From contig NZ_JOAN01000010.1 of assembly GCF_000718555.1 (NCBI RefSeq), forward strand, positions 234,386-298,385: a stretch of DNA of 64,000 bases, read 5' to 3'. The DNA comes from Micromonospora chokoriensis. GTDB lineage: Bacteria; Actinomycetota; Actinomycetes; Mycobacteriales; Micromonosporaceae. The notes below the pieces were generated by a model. That model was not told the origin of the DNA. It ran no database searches and saw only the letters and a list, made by a program, of their open reading frames with translations. Positions 34,352-43,233 of this stretch are shown in pieces (position 1 is the first letter of the stretch; each line of letters begins with the position of its first letter). Made by a program: the position numbers and the translations under genes.

Positions 34352-35533
34352 GTGCTGAGGGTGGGGTTGACCGGCGGGATTGGGTCGGGCAAGAGCGCGG
34401 TGGCCGCGCGGTTCGTCCAGCGGGGTGCGGTGCTCATCGACGCCGACCAGGTGGCCCGGGAGGTGGTGGCGCCGGGCACCGACGGGCTGGCCGAGATCGT
34501 TGCCGCCTTCTCCGACGCGGTGGTGGACGCCGACGGCGCGTTGGACCGTGCCGCACTGGGGGCGGTGGTGTTCGCCGATGAGGCCGCCCGCCGTCGGCTG
34601 GAGGCGATCACCCACCCCCGGGTCCGGGCCCGCACGGCGGAACTGGCAGCCGCGGCAGCACCCGACGCGATCGTCGTCAACGACGTACCGCTGCTGGTCG
34701 AGGTGGGTCTCGCGCCGACGTACCACCTGGTGGTCGTGGTGCAGACGGCCGTGCCGACCCGACTGGCGCGGCTGGCGCGCGACCGGGGGATGAGTCGCGC
34801 GGAGGCCGAGCGCAGGATCGCCGCCCAGGCCGACGACGCCCGTCGTCGGGCGGCGGCGGACGTGGTGCTGACCAATGACGGGAGTCTGGCGGCGCTGCAC
34901 GACGCTGTCGACGCGCTCTGGAGGCAGCGGCTGGTGCCCTACGAGGACAACCTGCGCCAGCGGCGGGTGGTCCCGCCGAGCCGGGCCGAGCTGGTGGGGG
35001 CCGACGCGAGTTGGCCGGAGCAGTACGCGCGGGTGGCCGCCCGGATCCAGCACGCGCTCGGCTCGGACGCCCTGCGGATCGATCACATCGGCTCGACGGC
35101 GGTGCCTGGCCTCGCCGCTCAGAACGTCCTCGATGTGCAGGTGGCGGTCTCCAGCCTCGCCGAGGCTGACGGGCCGCTCGCCGATCGGTTGGCGGGTGCC
35201 GGGTTCCCCCGGGTGCCGGGGCAGTGGTGGGACGACCCCCGTCCGGCCGGCCGGGGTCGGTGGGAGAAGCGGCTGCACGGCAGCGCGGACCCGGCCCGCC
35301 CGGTTCGGCTACATGTGCGGGTGGCGGATTCGCCGGGTTGGCGGTACGCGCTGCTGATGCGCGACCACCTGCGTGCCGACCCGGACCAGCGGGCCACGTA
35401 CCTGATGCTCAAGCGGGACCTGGTCGACGCGGCGCCGGAGGCCGGCGATTCCGGTACGGCCCGCAACCCGTGGTTCGACGAGGAGTACCTGCGGGCCGAG
35501 CAGTGGGCCGCGCAGACCGCCTGGCACCCCTGA
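34352..35533 (+). CDS. coaE: Dephospho-CoA kinase fused to GrpB/UPF0157 domain
   Basis: 393 residues from GTG 34352 (the reading from 34310 adds unrelated residues). N-terminal CoaE (1-200): P-loop LTGGIGSGKSAVAARF, DADQVAREV, ALGAVVFADEAARRRLEAITHPRV, NDVPLLVE; it phosphorylates dephospho-CoA to CoA, the last step of CoA synthesis. From about 225 a GrpB domain (WPEQYARVAARIQHALGSDALRIDHIGSTAVPGLAAQNVLDVQV) of the nucleotidyltransferase-like UPF0157 family. The same fusion exists in Mycobacterium tuberculosis Rv1631. The role of the second domain is uncertain. Confidence 0.95.
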   Translation: MLRVGLTGGIGSGKSAVAARFVQRGAVLIDADQVAREVVAPGTDGLAEIVAAFSDAVVDADGALDRAALGAVVFADEAARRRLEAITHPRVRARTAELAAAAAPDAIVVNDVPLLVEVGLAPTYHLVVVVQTAVPTRLARLARDRGMSRAEAERRIAAQADDARRRAAADVVLTNDGSLAALHDAVDALWRQRLVPYEDNLRQRRVVPPSRAELVGADASWPEQYARVAARIQHALGSDALRIDHIGSTAVPGLAAQNVLDVQVAVSSLAEADGPLADRLAGAGFPRVPGQWWDDPRPAGRGRWEKRLHGSADPARPVRLHVRVADSPGWRYALLMRDHLRADPDQRATYLMLKRDLVDAAPEAGDSGTARNPWFDEEYLRAEQWAAQTAWHP

Positions 35534-35542
35534 GGGTACGGC

Positions 35543-37051
35543 TCAGCGCGCACCGGGCCGAGGCGCTGAGGACCGAGGCGCTGAAGACCGAGGGTTGGCG
35601 GCCAGCCGGGGCACGACGGCGGGGTGGAGATCCAGGTGTGCCCACGCGCCGGCGTCGGTCCGCAACTCCAGTCGGCGCAGCGACCCGTCGCGGTCGATCC
35701 AGTAGCGCAGCCGCGCGTCGGCCGGCCCCGACTCGATGACGTCCACGGTCCGTCCGGCGGCGACGTCCTCGCGTAGCCGCACGGCCGCGCCGCGGTGCCC
35801 GACCGACCCGGCGGCTACCGCGGTGTCGACAAGCAGGCTCAGGTCGTCCCCGCCGGGTCGGGTGACCCGCCACGTCACGGCCGGTGGCGGCAGCGGCGGC
35901 CGGGCCGGCGCCTCCGCGGTGCCGCCGCCAGCGGCGGCCGTCGGCAGGTCCGCCCGGGCCAGACCGGCGGTGTCGCGCCGCAGCAGGGTCCGGCGATCCG
36001 GTACGCCAAGATCGGCAACCGCGAGGTACGCGGTGCGCGCGGTCCAGCTCAGCCAGCCGGTGCCCCGCAGATTCGTGTCTGTGCCCAGTGGGGCGGTCAG
36101 CGTCACCGTGGCACCGCCCTGGGCGCGTAGCCGGGTCGGCAGCCGGTCCAGCCGACGCTGCTCGGCGTCGGTAAGCGCGCGGGGCAGACCGGGTCGACCG
36201 CCGAGTGCGTCCACCGGCCGCAGTGTCGGCCGATCCGCCCGGTTGAAGATCATCGTGACCGGGCCGGCGTCGGGCAGCAGGGTCACCAGCTTGTGCAGCC
36301 GGGCATCCTGGTCGAGCCAGTACCGGGTCGGGCCGTCCGGCGCGGCCGTGGCGGCGCTCGGCGTGCCGGAAGCCGTGTTGGCGGCGGGTTGCGTGCTGGT
36401 GGGCAGTGGTGCCTGGATGACGTCCAACGGGCCGGCCGGCACGGTCTCCCGGGCGACCCAACGCGTACCGCTGCTCGGTGCCGTCTGGATCGGGTCCGAA
36501 CGGTCGGCGGCGAGATCGATAAGCAGGTCGAGCACCGGTGCCAGGTGTGCCCCGGGTGCCAGGCGGTGCAGGCGCCACCGGTCCGCCGGTGGCACCAGTG
36601 GTGGTGCGGCGGGGGTGGGCACCGCCGCCGGGTCGGGCCGGATCACCAGCACCGGACCACCCTTCTGCAACAGCCCACGCTCGGCACCCGCGCCCGGCCC
36701 ACCCACGTCGAGGTAGAGCAGCGACCGGGACCAGTCCACCCAGCCCACCAACTCGATCCGGTCAGCGCCGGTGCCGGCCGTGACGCGTACGCCGGCGCGT
36801 ACGTCGCGCAGGTTGGTGACCCGTACGGCGGCCAGCCGCTCACCCTCCGTAACGGTCAGCGACCGGGCCGGCTCGGGCGGCGGGTCGGGCGCCCAGCTCA
36901 ACAGCCCGAGCACCAACGCCGTCGCGGACGTCACCGCCGTCAGGGCGAGCAACAGCAGCACCGTACGCCGACGACGCCCGACCGGGGCCGGGCTGGCGGC
37001 TTCGGGGGTGTCGGCGGCGGTGTCGGGCGCCGGGGTCAGAGAGGTGTCCAC
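35543..37051 (-). CDS. Membrane-anchored protein with two homologous extracytoplasmic domains
   Basis: 502 residues from GTG 37051; no ribosome site is evident, and longer readings to 37276 exist. A cytoplasmic N-terminus (Ala/Pro-rich, ending GRRRR) leads to one membrane helix (about 28-50), then two halves with matching order. Half 1 has GADRIELVGWVDWSRSLLYLDVGG, WRLHRLAPG..LAPVLDLLIDLAAD, and RYWLDQDARLHKLVTLLP. Half 2 has TNLRGTGWLSWTARTAYLAVADLG, WRVTRPGGDDLSLLVDTAVAAG and RYWIDRDGSLRRLELRTDAG. The duplication is clear from sequence; each half ends with RYW-D-DG/A-L-RL. The family is not one I can name (LolA/LppX-like fold possible). It converges on coaE with a 9-bp gap and is divergent from uvrB. 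Confidence 0.7.
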   Translation of the reverse strand: MDTSLTPAPDTAADTPEAASPAPVGRRRRTVLLLLALTAVTSATALVLGLLSWAPDPPPEPARSLTVTEGERLAAVRVTNLRDVRAGVRVTAGTGADRIELVGWVDWSRSLLYLDVGGPGAGAERGLLQKGGPVLVIRPDPAAVPTPAAPPLVPPADRWRLHRLAPGAHLAPVLDLLIDLAADRSDPIQTAPSSGTRWVARETVPAGPLDVIQAPLPTSTQPAANTASGTPSAATAAPDGPTRYWLDQDARLHKLVTLLPDAGPVTMIFNRADRPTLRPVDALGGRPGLPRALTDAEQRRLDRLPTRLRAQGGATVTLTAPLGTDTNLRGTGWLSWTARTAYLAVADLGVPDRRTLLRRDTAGLARADLPTAAAGGGTAEAPARPPLPPPAVTWRVTRPGGDDLSLLVDTAVAAGSVGHRGAAVRLREDVAAGRTVDVIESGPADARLRYWIDRDGSLRRLELRTDAGAWAHLDLHPAVVPRLAANPRSSAPRSSAPRPGAR

Positions 37052-37350
37052 GGAGATGAAACGGGCGGGGAGGCGCCGGGGTGACGAGCAGGGGCGCTCG
37101 CGGCGGCCGGTCTGCGCCTCGAGCGCGACCACACGGGTGCGCACGCCGGACGAGCCGGGTGCTGCGACCGCAGTGCCGAGGGCGGCCGGCCGTGATGACG
37201 GCCTGGCTACCGGCTCGGTCGGCCGCCGCGAGCGGCCTACATGAAGAGGGTAGTCCCGGTGACATGGGCCACACAATGGGAATATTGAAGCCGATCACGT
37301 ACCTGGCGTGACGGCCGAACCTGTCGGACCTCCGGCGTACGGTTGATGGC

Positions 37351-39456
37351 ATGGCGCTCGACATTCCCCGGCTGGACAGCCGCTTCCAGGTCGTCAGTGA
37401 TTTCCAGCCGGCCGGCGACCAGCCGGCGGCCATCGACGATCTTGAGCGTCGGGTTCGGCGCGGCGACCGCAACACCGTGCTGCTCGGCGCGACCGGCACC
37501 GGCAAGAGCGCCACCACCGCGTGGCTGATCGAGCGGCTGCAGCGCCCGACCCTGGTGCTCGCCCCGAACAAGACGCTCTGTGCGCAGTTGGCCAAGGAGT
37601 TCAGCGAGCTGCTGCCGCACAACGCTGTCGAATACTTCGTGTCGTACTACGACTACTACCAGCCCGAGGCATACATCCCGCAGACCGACACCTACATCGA
37701 GAAGGACTCCTCGATCAACGAGGAGGTCGAGCGGCTGCGGCACTCGGCGACGATGTCGCTGCTCACCCGCCGCGACGTGATCGTGGTGGCGACCGTCTCG
37801 GCGATCTACGGCCTGGGCACCCCGGAGGAATACCTCAACCGGGCGGTGAAGGTGCAGATCGGTCAGGAGCTCGACCGCGACCAGTTGCTGCGCCGGCTGG
37901 TCGACATCCAGTACACCCGCAACGACATGGCCTTCCAGCGGGGCACCTTCCGGGTCCGCGGGGACACCCTGGAGATCATCCCGGCGTACGAGGAGCTGGC
38001 GATCCGGATCGAGCTGTTCGGTGACGAGGTGGAAAAGCTCTACTACCTCAACCCGTTGACCGGTGACGTGGTGCGCGAGGTCGACCAGTTGGTGATCTTC
38101 CCGGCCACGCACTACGCGGCCGGTCCGGAGCGGATGGAGCGGGCCATCCGGGACATCGAGGTGGAGCTGGCCGAGCGGCTCGCCGAGTTGGAGCGGCAGG
38201 GCAAGCTGCTGGAGGCGCAGCGGCTGCGGATGCGCACCACCTACGACATCGAGATGATGCGGCAGGTGGGCTTCTGCTCCGGCATCGAGAACTACTCGAT
38301 GCACATGGACGGGCGGCTGCCCGGCAGCCCGCCGCACGCCCTGCTCGACTACTTCCCCGACGACTTCCTCACGGTGGTCGACGAGTCGCACGTGACCATT
38401 CCGCAGATCGGCGGCATGTACGAGGGCGACGCGTCGCGCAAGCGGATGCTCATCGACCACGGCTTCCGGCTGCCCAGCGCGGCCGACAACCGGCCGCTGC
38501 GCTTCGATGAGTTCCTGGAGCGGGTCGGCCAGATGGTCTACCTCTCGGCGACCCCCGGCACGTGGGAGATGGAGCAGGCTCAGGGCGAGTTCGTCGAGCA
38601 GGTCATCCGACCCACCGGTCTGGTCGACCCGCAGGTGGTGATCAAGCCGACCAAGGGCCAGATCGACGACCTGATGCACGAGATCAAGCTGCGGACCGAC
38701 CGGGACGAGCGGGTGCTGGTCACCACGTTGACCAAGAAGATGGCCGAGGACCTCTCCGACTACCTCCTGGAGAATGGCATCCGGGTGCGCTACCTGCACT
38801 CGGAGGTCGACACCCTGCGGCGGGTGGAGTTGCTGCGTGAGCTGCGCAAGGGCGACTACGACGTGCTCGTCGGCATCAACCTGCTCCGCGAAGGTCTGGA
38901 CCTGCCCGAGGTGTCGTTGGTGGCGATCCTCGACGCCGACAAGGAGGGCTTCCTGCGCAGCGGCCGGTCGTTGATCCAGACCATCGGGCGGGCTGCCCGT
39001 AACGTCTCCGGCCAGGTGCACATGTACGCCGACAAGATCACCCCGTCGATGGCGGCGGCGATCGACGAGACCGATCGGCGTCGGGCCAAGCAGATCGCGC
39101 ACAACGAGGCGCACGGCATCAGCCCGGAGCCCCTGCGTAAGAAGATCCACGACATCCTGGACGACATCTACCGCGAGGCGGAGGACACCGAGAATTCCCG
39201 GGTCGGCGGCGCGGTGCGTCAGCTCTCTCGAGGCAAGGCGCCGGTCAAGGAGACCCGCAGCCGCAGCCGGTCCGCCACCACCACCTCGCGGGAGGGGATG
39301 GCCCGCGCCGATCTCGCCCAGCTCATCCAGGAGCTCAACGACCAGATGTTGGCCGCTGCCCGCGAGCTGCAGTTCGAGCTGGCGGCCCGGATCCGCGACG
39401 AGGTCTCCGATCTGAAGAAGGAGCTGCGCGGCATGGACGCCGCCGGCGTGAAGTGA
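37351..39456 (+). CDS. uvrB: Excinuclease ABC subunit UvrB
   Basis: 701 residues from ATG 37351; TACGGT (37338-37343) ends 7 nt upstream and there is no ribosome site, so a leaderless start is likely. All helicase-like motifs are present: Walker [17 protein letters not shown], the beta-hairpin [35 protein letters not shown]-like [12 protein letters not shown], motif [30 protein letters not shown] and QTIGRAARN. The C-terminal UVR domain ends with [36 protein letters not shown], the UvrA/UvrC-binding helix. Damage recognition in nucleotide excision repair. Upstream no clear LexA box was found. Confidence 0.98.
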   Translation: MALDIPRLDSRFQVVSDFQPAGDQPAAIDDLERRVRRGDRNTVLLGATGTGKSATTAWLIERLQRPTLVLAPNKTLCAQLAKEFSELLPHNAVEYFVSYYDYYQPEAYIPQTDTYIEKDSSINEEVERLRHSATMSLLTRRDVIVVATVSAIYGLGTPEEYLNRAVKVQIGQELDRDQLLRRLVDIQYTRNDMAFQRGTFRVRGDTLEIIPAYEELAIRIELFGDEVEKLYYLNPLTGDVVREVDQLVIFPATHYAAGPERMERAIRDIEVELAERLAELERQGKLLEAQRLRMRTTYDIEMMRQVGFCSGIENYSMHMDGRLPGSPPHALLDYFPDDFLTVVDESHVTIPQIGGMYEGDASRKRMLIDHGFRLPSAADNRPLRFDEFLERVGQMVYLSATPGTWEMEQAQGEFVEQVIRPTGLVDPQVVIKPTKGQIDDLMHEIKLRTDRDERVLVTTLTKKMAEDLSDYLLENGIRVRYLHSEVDTLRRVELLRELRKGDYDVLVGINLLREGLDLPEVSLVAILDADKEGFLRSGRSLIQTIGRAARNVSGQVHMYADKITPSMAAAIDETDRRRAKQIAHNEAHGISPEPLRKKIHDILDDIYREAEDTENSRVGGAVRQLSRGKAPVKETRSRSRSATTTSREGMARADLAQLIQELNDQMLAAARELQFELAARIRDEVSDLKKELRGMDAAGVK

Positions 39457-39529
39457 CGCACACCCGGTCGACCCCGACTAGCGCACCGCGCAGGCGAGGG
39501 CGGCCGGGGCAGGCGAAGGGCGGGCGAGG

Positions 39530-40432
39530 GTGACGGCGGTGGCACCGATCGGCGAGCTGGTCCTCGGGCTGCCCGACATCAGCCTGCGTCCGTTCGTCGA
39601 CAGGTATGTGGGCTACCGGGAACGGGCGGACGTGCCACTGGTCCGACGCGAGTCGGCAGGCGTCTTCGTGGTGCTGATCCTGGGTTGGGGCGCTCCACTG
39701 GACGTGACCGACCCGCGCAGCGTGGAGCGCGGCGTGACCATGGTCGACTCGTTCGTGGCCGGCACCTTCGACGGTTGGTGCACCACCCGCACCGTGGGTG
39801 TGGGGGAGGGCGTCGAGCTGCTGCTCGCCCCGTTGACCGCTCGCCGGCTCCTCGGCCTGCCGTTGAGCGAGCTGACCAATCGGGCCGTCGGTGTCGGGCA
39901 GCTTCCGGGCCGTTGGCTGCACCGGCTGCGCGGCCAGCTCGCCGAGGCTCCCGGCTGGCCGCAGCGCTTCGCCCTGCTCGACCGGGTGCTCGCCGCCCGT
40001 CTGTCGGCGTCCCCGCCGGTGGACTCGCGGCTCGACTGGGCGTGGCGGTGGCTCGTCGCCAGCGGTGGGCGGGGCAGCGTCGGTGTGCTGGCCGACGAGC
40101 TGGGTTGGAGCCGGCGGCACCTCGCGTCGCGGTTCCGGCAGGAGGTCGGATTGCCACCCAAGATGGCCGCCCGGCTGCTGCGTTTCCAGCGGGCGTACGC
40201 GACGCTGACCGACAATGGCGCGACCCTCGCGCAGGGCGGTCCGGATGGCCGGCCGGCGGCCGGCGCTGGTCCGTCCGAGGCCGTCGACTGGGCAGCGGTT
40301 GCGGCTGGTTGCGGCTACTACGACCAGTCCCACCTGATCCGCGACTTCCGCCAGTTCTCGGGAGCAACTCCGGCCGCGCTGCTCGCCTCCCGGTCGCCGA
40401 CTGACGCCGCCTGGTCGGCGGTGGCCGACTGA
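39530..40432 (+). CDS. AraC-family transcriptional regulator
   Basis: 300 residues from GTG 39530 (GGCGAGG before it). The N-terminal region (LRPFVDRYVGYRERADVPLVRRE, VVLILGWGAPLDV) is a cupin-like sensor. The C-terminal AraC HTH pair covers about 190-285: GRGSVGVLADELGWSRRHLASRFRQEVGLPPKMAARLLRFQRA, then AAGCGYYDQSHLIRDFRQFSGATPAAL, the classical signature. An insertion between the two HTHs (TLAQGGPDGRPAAG) is unusual. The adjacent VOC gene 79 bp downstream is the likely target or partner. Confidence 0.92.
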   Translation: MTAVAPIGELVLGLPDISLRPFVDRYVGYRERADVPLVRRESAGVFVVLILGWGAPLDVTDPRSVERGVTMVDSFVAGTFDGWCTTRTVGVGEGVELLLAPLTARRLLGLPLSELTNRAVGVGQLPGRWLHRLRGQLAEAPGWPQRFALLDRVLAARLSASPPVDSRLDWAWRWLVASGGRGSVGVLADELGWSRRHLASRFRQEVGLPPKMAARLLRFQRAYATLTDNGATLAQGGPDGRPAAGAGPSEAVDWAAVAAGCGYYDQSHLIRDFRQFSGATPAALLASRSPTDAAWSAVAD

Positions 40433-40511
40433 CGCCGCCTGGTCGAGGGGCGACCCGCCGAGGTCACATTCGTCCAATCCGAGAGCGGGCCGCCGGTAGC
40501 AGAATCCGTTC

Positions 40512-40880
40512 ATGCGAACCGTCTATCCGATCCTCCGTTACCCCAATCCCCGTTCGGCGATCGACTGGCTCTGCTCGGCCTTCGGCTTCCAGGTGCATGC
40601 CGTGCACGATGCGCCGGACGGCACGGTCGCGCACGCCGAACTCGTGCTCGACACCGGCATGATCATGATCGGCGGTCGTGCCGACGTGACGCCGCGGCCG
40701 GCCGCCGAGGACTGGTCGGTCTACGTGGCGGTGCCGGACGTCGACGCCCACTGCGCCCAGGCCCGCGCGGCCGGCGCCGAGATCACCCGTGAGCCGTTCG
40801 ACACCGACTACGGCTCCCGTGACTACGCCGCCCGCGACCTGGCCGGCATCGTCTGGGCCTTCGGCACCTACCGCCCCTGA
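40512..40880 (+). CDS. VOC-family glyoxalase/bleomycin-resistance-like protein
   Basis: 122 residues from ATG 40512. One VOC module pair: YPILRYPNPRSAIDWLCSAFGFQVHAVHDAPDG, VAHAELVLDTGMIMIGG, then WSVYVAVPDVDAHCAQARAAGAEITREPFDTDYGSRDYAARDLAGIVWAFGTYRP. The Glu of HAELVL and the terminal strand occupy metal-ligand positions of the glyoxalase fold; the second half is the usual betaalphabeta repeat. Function unknown; pairs with an AraC regulator upstream. Confidence 0.85.
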   Translation: MRTVYPILRYPNPRSAIDWLCSAFGFQVHAVHDAPDGTVAHAELVLDTGMIMIGGRADVTPRPAAEDWSVYVAVPDVDAHCAQARAAGAEITREPFDTDYGSRDYAARDLAGIVWAFGTYRP

Positions 40881-40911
40881 ACCCGCCTTGCCGGTCCGGA
40901 AGCCCGGCCCT

Positions 40912-40986
40912 CGCCGATCTTGCACATACTGTCGCCCTACGTCAGGGGCCGCCCCTTTCGCGGGGGCAGAAACTGCAAGATCGGCG
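40912..40986. repeat. Intergenic palindromic repeat
   Basis: Perfect 13-bp outer arms CGCCGATCTTGCA (40912-40924) and TGCAAGATCGGCG (40974-40986) with a 49-nt loop containing an inner hairpin (GCCCC... GGGGGC). This form (outer GATCTTGCA arms, GC hairpin inside) looks like a dispersed palindrome of Micromonospora genomes, as I recall, though only one copy is in the window. The remaining gap to 41157 shows no gene. Confidence 0.6.
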
Positions 40987-41157
40987 CGCCTCGCCGACCG
41001 TCGGACGCCGAATCGTCTACGACATCAGCTCCAGAGCGACGCCAGCGGGACAACATGGCCCAGGACAACCGCCCTCGACGTGTGGAAACGGCAGGCACGA
41101 GCCGGTCCGACCGGCCGGCAGCACCGAATGCCCTGATTGCGGTGCGCGAGCGAGCTA

Positions 41158-41186
41158 TTGCACTGGGTGACCGTCCTGCGTAGTCT
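41158..41186 (+). promoter_or_regulatory. Promoter of the DUF5753 regulator gene
   Basis: TTGCAC (41158-41163), 17-nt spacer, TAGTCT (41181-41186): an excellent SigA-type promoter. The start codon is 20 nt beyond the -10, with GGGGAGG in between. Confidence 0.75.
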
Positions 41187-41206
41187 CCCTCGGTGGGGAG
41201 GCCGGG

Positions 41207-42064
41207 ATGCCGCTGCCAACAAGTCCTGTCATTCGACGTGCACGTCTCGGCGCAGAGCTGCGCCAGCTCCGTCGGCGTGAGTCGCTGACCCTGGAGCAGG
41301 TCTGCGACCGGTTGGGCTGGGCCTCGACGTCGAAGCTGTCCCGCATCGAGCTGGGCCAGAGTCGTCCGGATCTCGCCGACGTGCTCGACCTGCTGGACAT
41401 CTACAAGGTGCCGACGCCCACCCGGGACGCGTTGATCGTCATCGCCCGGGACGCGGCGACCAGCCGAGGCTGGTGGAAGACGCTTGGCGAGATGAGTGAA
41501 CGGCAGCGCACCTACGCCGAGTTGGAGGCGGGCGCCGCCGACATCGTCGAGTACCAACCTTCGGTCGTGCCGGGGCTGCTCCAGACACCCGCGTACGCCC
41601 GGGTGCTGGTCACGGCCGGCGCCCAGCTCACACCGGAGGTCGATGTCGAGGCCGAGGTGCGCGCCCGGGCGCTGCGGCAGGAGGTGCTGCGGCGGGCCTA
41701 TCCGCCGCGCTACACGGCGCTGCTCGCCGAGGCCGTCTGCGACCCGGGTGACCTGCCGGTGGCCCTCTGGCGGGAACAGCTGCGGCATCTGGTCGCCGTG
41801 ACGGGGCTGTCGCACGTCACGGTGCGACTGCTGCCCCGCGGGGCGGCCGGCGGCGGGGTGCATCCGCTCACGCCGTACTCCTGCTATGCCTTTCCCGACC
41901 CGGCGGACCCACGCACGGTGATGCTCGAGGCGTTGACCACCGACGTGCGGTTGGCCACCGTGCTCGACGTCGACCGCTACGAGCGGATGACCGAGGCGCT
42001 GCTGGCCGCCGCGCTGTCAGCGGAGGAGACGGTCACCGTGCTGGCCCGCCGCGTCGGCGGGTGA
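41207..42064 (+). CDS. XRE-family regulator with DUF5753 domain
   Basis: 285 residues, ATG 41207 with GGGGAGG 7 nt upstream. HTH XRE at about 8-65 (RLGAELRQLRRRESLTLEQVCDRLGWASTSKLSRIELGQ), then the DUF5753 region (YQPSVVPGLLQTPAYARVLV, YTALLAEAVCDPGDL, WREQLRHLVAVTGLSHVTVRLLPRGAA). This pair, often called Scr1-type, is usually followed by a small DUF397 gene. Here none is next to it (the next gene is a convergent ABM gene), so it is an orphan regulator. Confidence 0.9.
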   Translation: MPLPTSPVIRRARLGAELRQLRRRESLTLEQVCDRLGWASTSKLSRIELGQSRPDLADVLDLLDIYKVPTPTRDALIVIARDAATSRGWWKTLGEMSERQRTYAELEAGAADIVEYQPSVVPGLLQTPAYARVLVTAGAQLTPEVDVEAEVRARALRQEVLRRAYPPRYTALLAEAVCDPGDLPVALWREQLRHLVAVTGLSHVTVRLLPRGAAGGGVHPLTPYSCYAFPDPADPRTVMLEALTTDVRLATVLDVDRYERMTEALLAAALSAEETVTVLARRVGG

Positions 42065-42200
42065 GGGCCACGCCTGCGGCGACGACGCCGATGGTGACGC
42101 GCCGCGCGGCCACCGGGCCCGGCGCCCCCGAGCCCGTCGGGACCGGCGGCCGGCGCGTGCGCACGGCACGATAACCGCCGGGTACGACAGGCAGCTCGGC

Positions 42201-42494
42201 TCAGGCCGGTACGTCGAGGAAGTGTTCGACCACGGGCGGTCCGGCGAAGTGTGGCCCGATCAGCGCCCGCCACTTATCGAACCGTTCGGTGGCCCGGAAG
42301 TTGTCCTCGTGCGCCTCGACCGAGTCCCATTCGACGAGCAGCACGAAGCGGGTCGGCGACTCGATTCCTCGGGTCATCCGCACGGACCGGCAGCCGGTCG
42401 CCCCGGCGAGCACCGGGTGACCCTCGGCGTACGCGGCGGCGAACGCGTCCTCGTGTCCGGGTAGTACGTCGATCAGCGCGACCTCAAGCACCAT
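42201..42494 (-). CDS. ABM-family antibiotic biosynthesis monooxygenase-like protein
   Basis: 97 residues, ATG 42494 with GGGAGG 7 nt upstream. A dimeric alpha+beta barrel: LEVALIDVLPGHEDAFAAAYAEGHPVLAGATGCRSVRMTRGIESPTRFVLLVEWDSVEAHEDNFRATERFDKWRALIGPHF. These small cofactor-free monooxygenases are found in polyketide tailoring, heme degradation and stress defence. The substrate is unknown. It is monocistronic. Confidence 0.9.
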   Translation of the reverse strand: MVLEVALIDVLPGHEDAFAAAYAEGHPVLAGATGCRSVRMTRGIESPTRFVLLVEWDSVEAHEDNFRATERFDKWRALIGPHFAGPPVVEHFLDVPA

Positions 42495-42576
42495 GTCGGA
42501 CAGCCTCCCACGGCGCTCGGGGCCAGCGGTGGCGCGGGGTCTGTTCCGGCGTCGGCGACGCCCCTAGGGTGGCCTC

Positions 42577-43233
42577 GTGATCATTGATTGGCTCACCGGC
42601 ACCGCGTTTCGAGTGGCCGGTACGGGCACCACGTGGGCGGAGCTGCTGGGGTTCGCGACAGGCGTGCTCAACGTCTGGCTGGTGGCCCGGCAGAAGATCG
42701 CCAACTGGCCGATCGGCATCGCCAACGTGCTGCTGCTCATGCTGCTGTTCTGGACGGCCGGGCTGTACGCCGACGCGGGGCTCCAGGTCGTCTACGTCGC
42801 GTTGGGCTGCTACGGCTGGTGGCACTGGCTCTTCGGTGGCGAGCGGCGAAGCCGGCTCACGGTGAGCCGGACGGGCCGACGGGAGTGGCTGGCGCTGGCC
42901 GTCGTCGGGGTGCTGCTGACCGGCGCGCTCTGGGTGCTGTTGGACCGGGCCACCGACTCGACCGTGCCGCTGCCGGACGCGCTGACCACGGCGCTGTCCC
43001 TGCTGGCCACGTACGGGCAGACCCGCAAGCGGGTGGAGAGTTGGTGGCTCTGGATCGCCGCCGACCTGATCTACATCCCGTTGTACGCGTACAAGGGGCT
43101 GCACCTGACCGCTCTGCTCTACCTGGTCTTCCTCGCCCTGTGCGTACTCGGTCTGCGCGCCTGGCGGGCCGATCTGCGTCGGGCCGACCGGCCGCGAGTG
43201 GTTCCGCCCGGCCCGGCCCCGGTCACCGCGTGA
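42577..43233 (+). CDS. pnuC: PnuC-type nicotinamide riboside transporter
   Basis: 218 residues, GTG 42577; TAGGGT ends 6 nt upstream with no ribosome site, so it is probably leaderless. About six membrane segments; PnuC pattern TWAELLGFATGVLNVWLVARQKIANWPIGIANVLLLMLLFW, GLQVVYVALGCYGWWHWLFGG, and ESWWLWIAADLIYIPLYAYKGLHLTALLYLVFLALCVLGLRAW. PnuC imports nicotinamide riboside by facilitated diffusion. Its stop overlaps the GTG of nadR (GTGA), so uptake and phosphorylation are coupled. Confidence 0.93.
   Translation: MIIDWLTGTAFRVAGTGTTWAELLGFATGVLNVWLVARQKIANWPIGIANVLLLMLLFWTAGLYADAGLQVVYVALGCYGWWHWLFGGERRSRLTVSRTGRREWLALAVVGVLLTGALWVLLDRATDSTVPLPDALTTALSLLATYGQTRKRVESWWLWIAADLIYIPLYAYKGLHLTALLYLVFLALCVLGLRAWRADLRRADRPRVVPPGPAPVTA

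Noticed and set aside
41055..41183. Possible 42-residue ORF before the DUF5753 gene
   Set aside because: Its third positions are only about 60 % GC, well below real genes here, there is no convincing ribosome site, and the promoter TTGCAC/TAGTCT overlaps its end.
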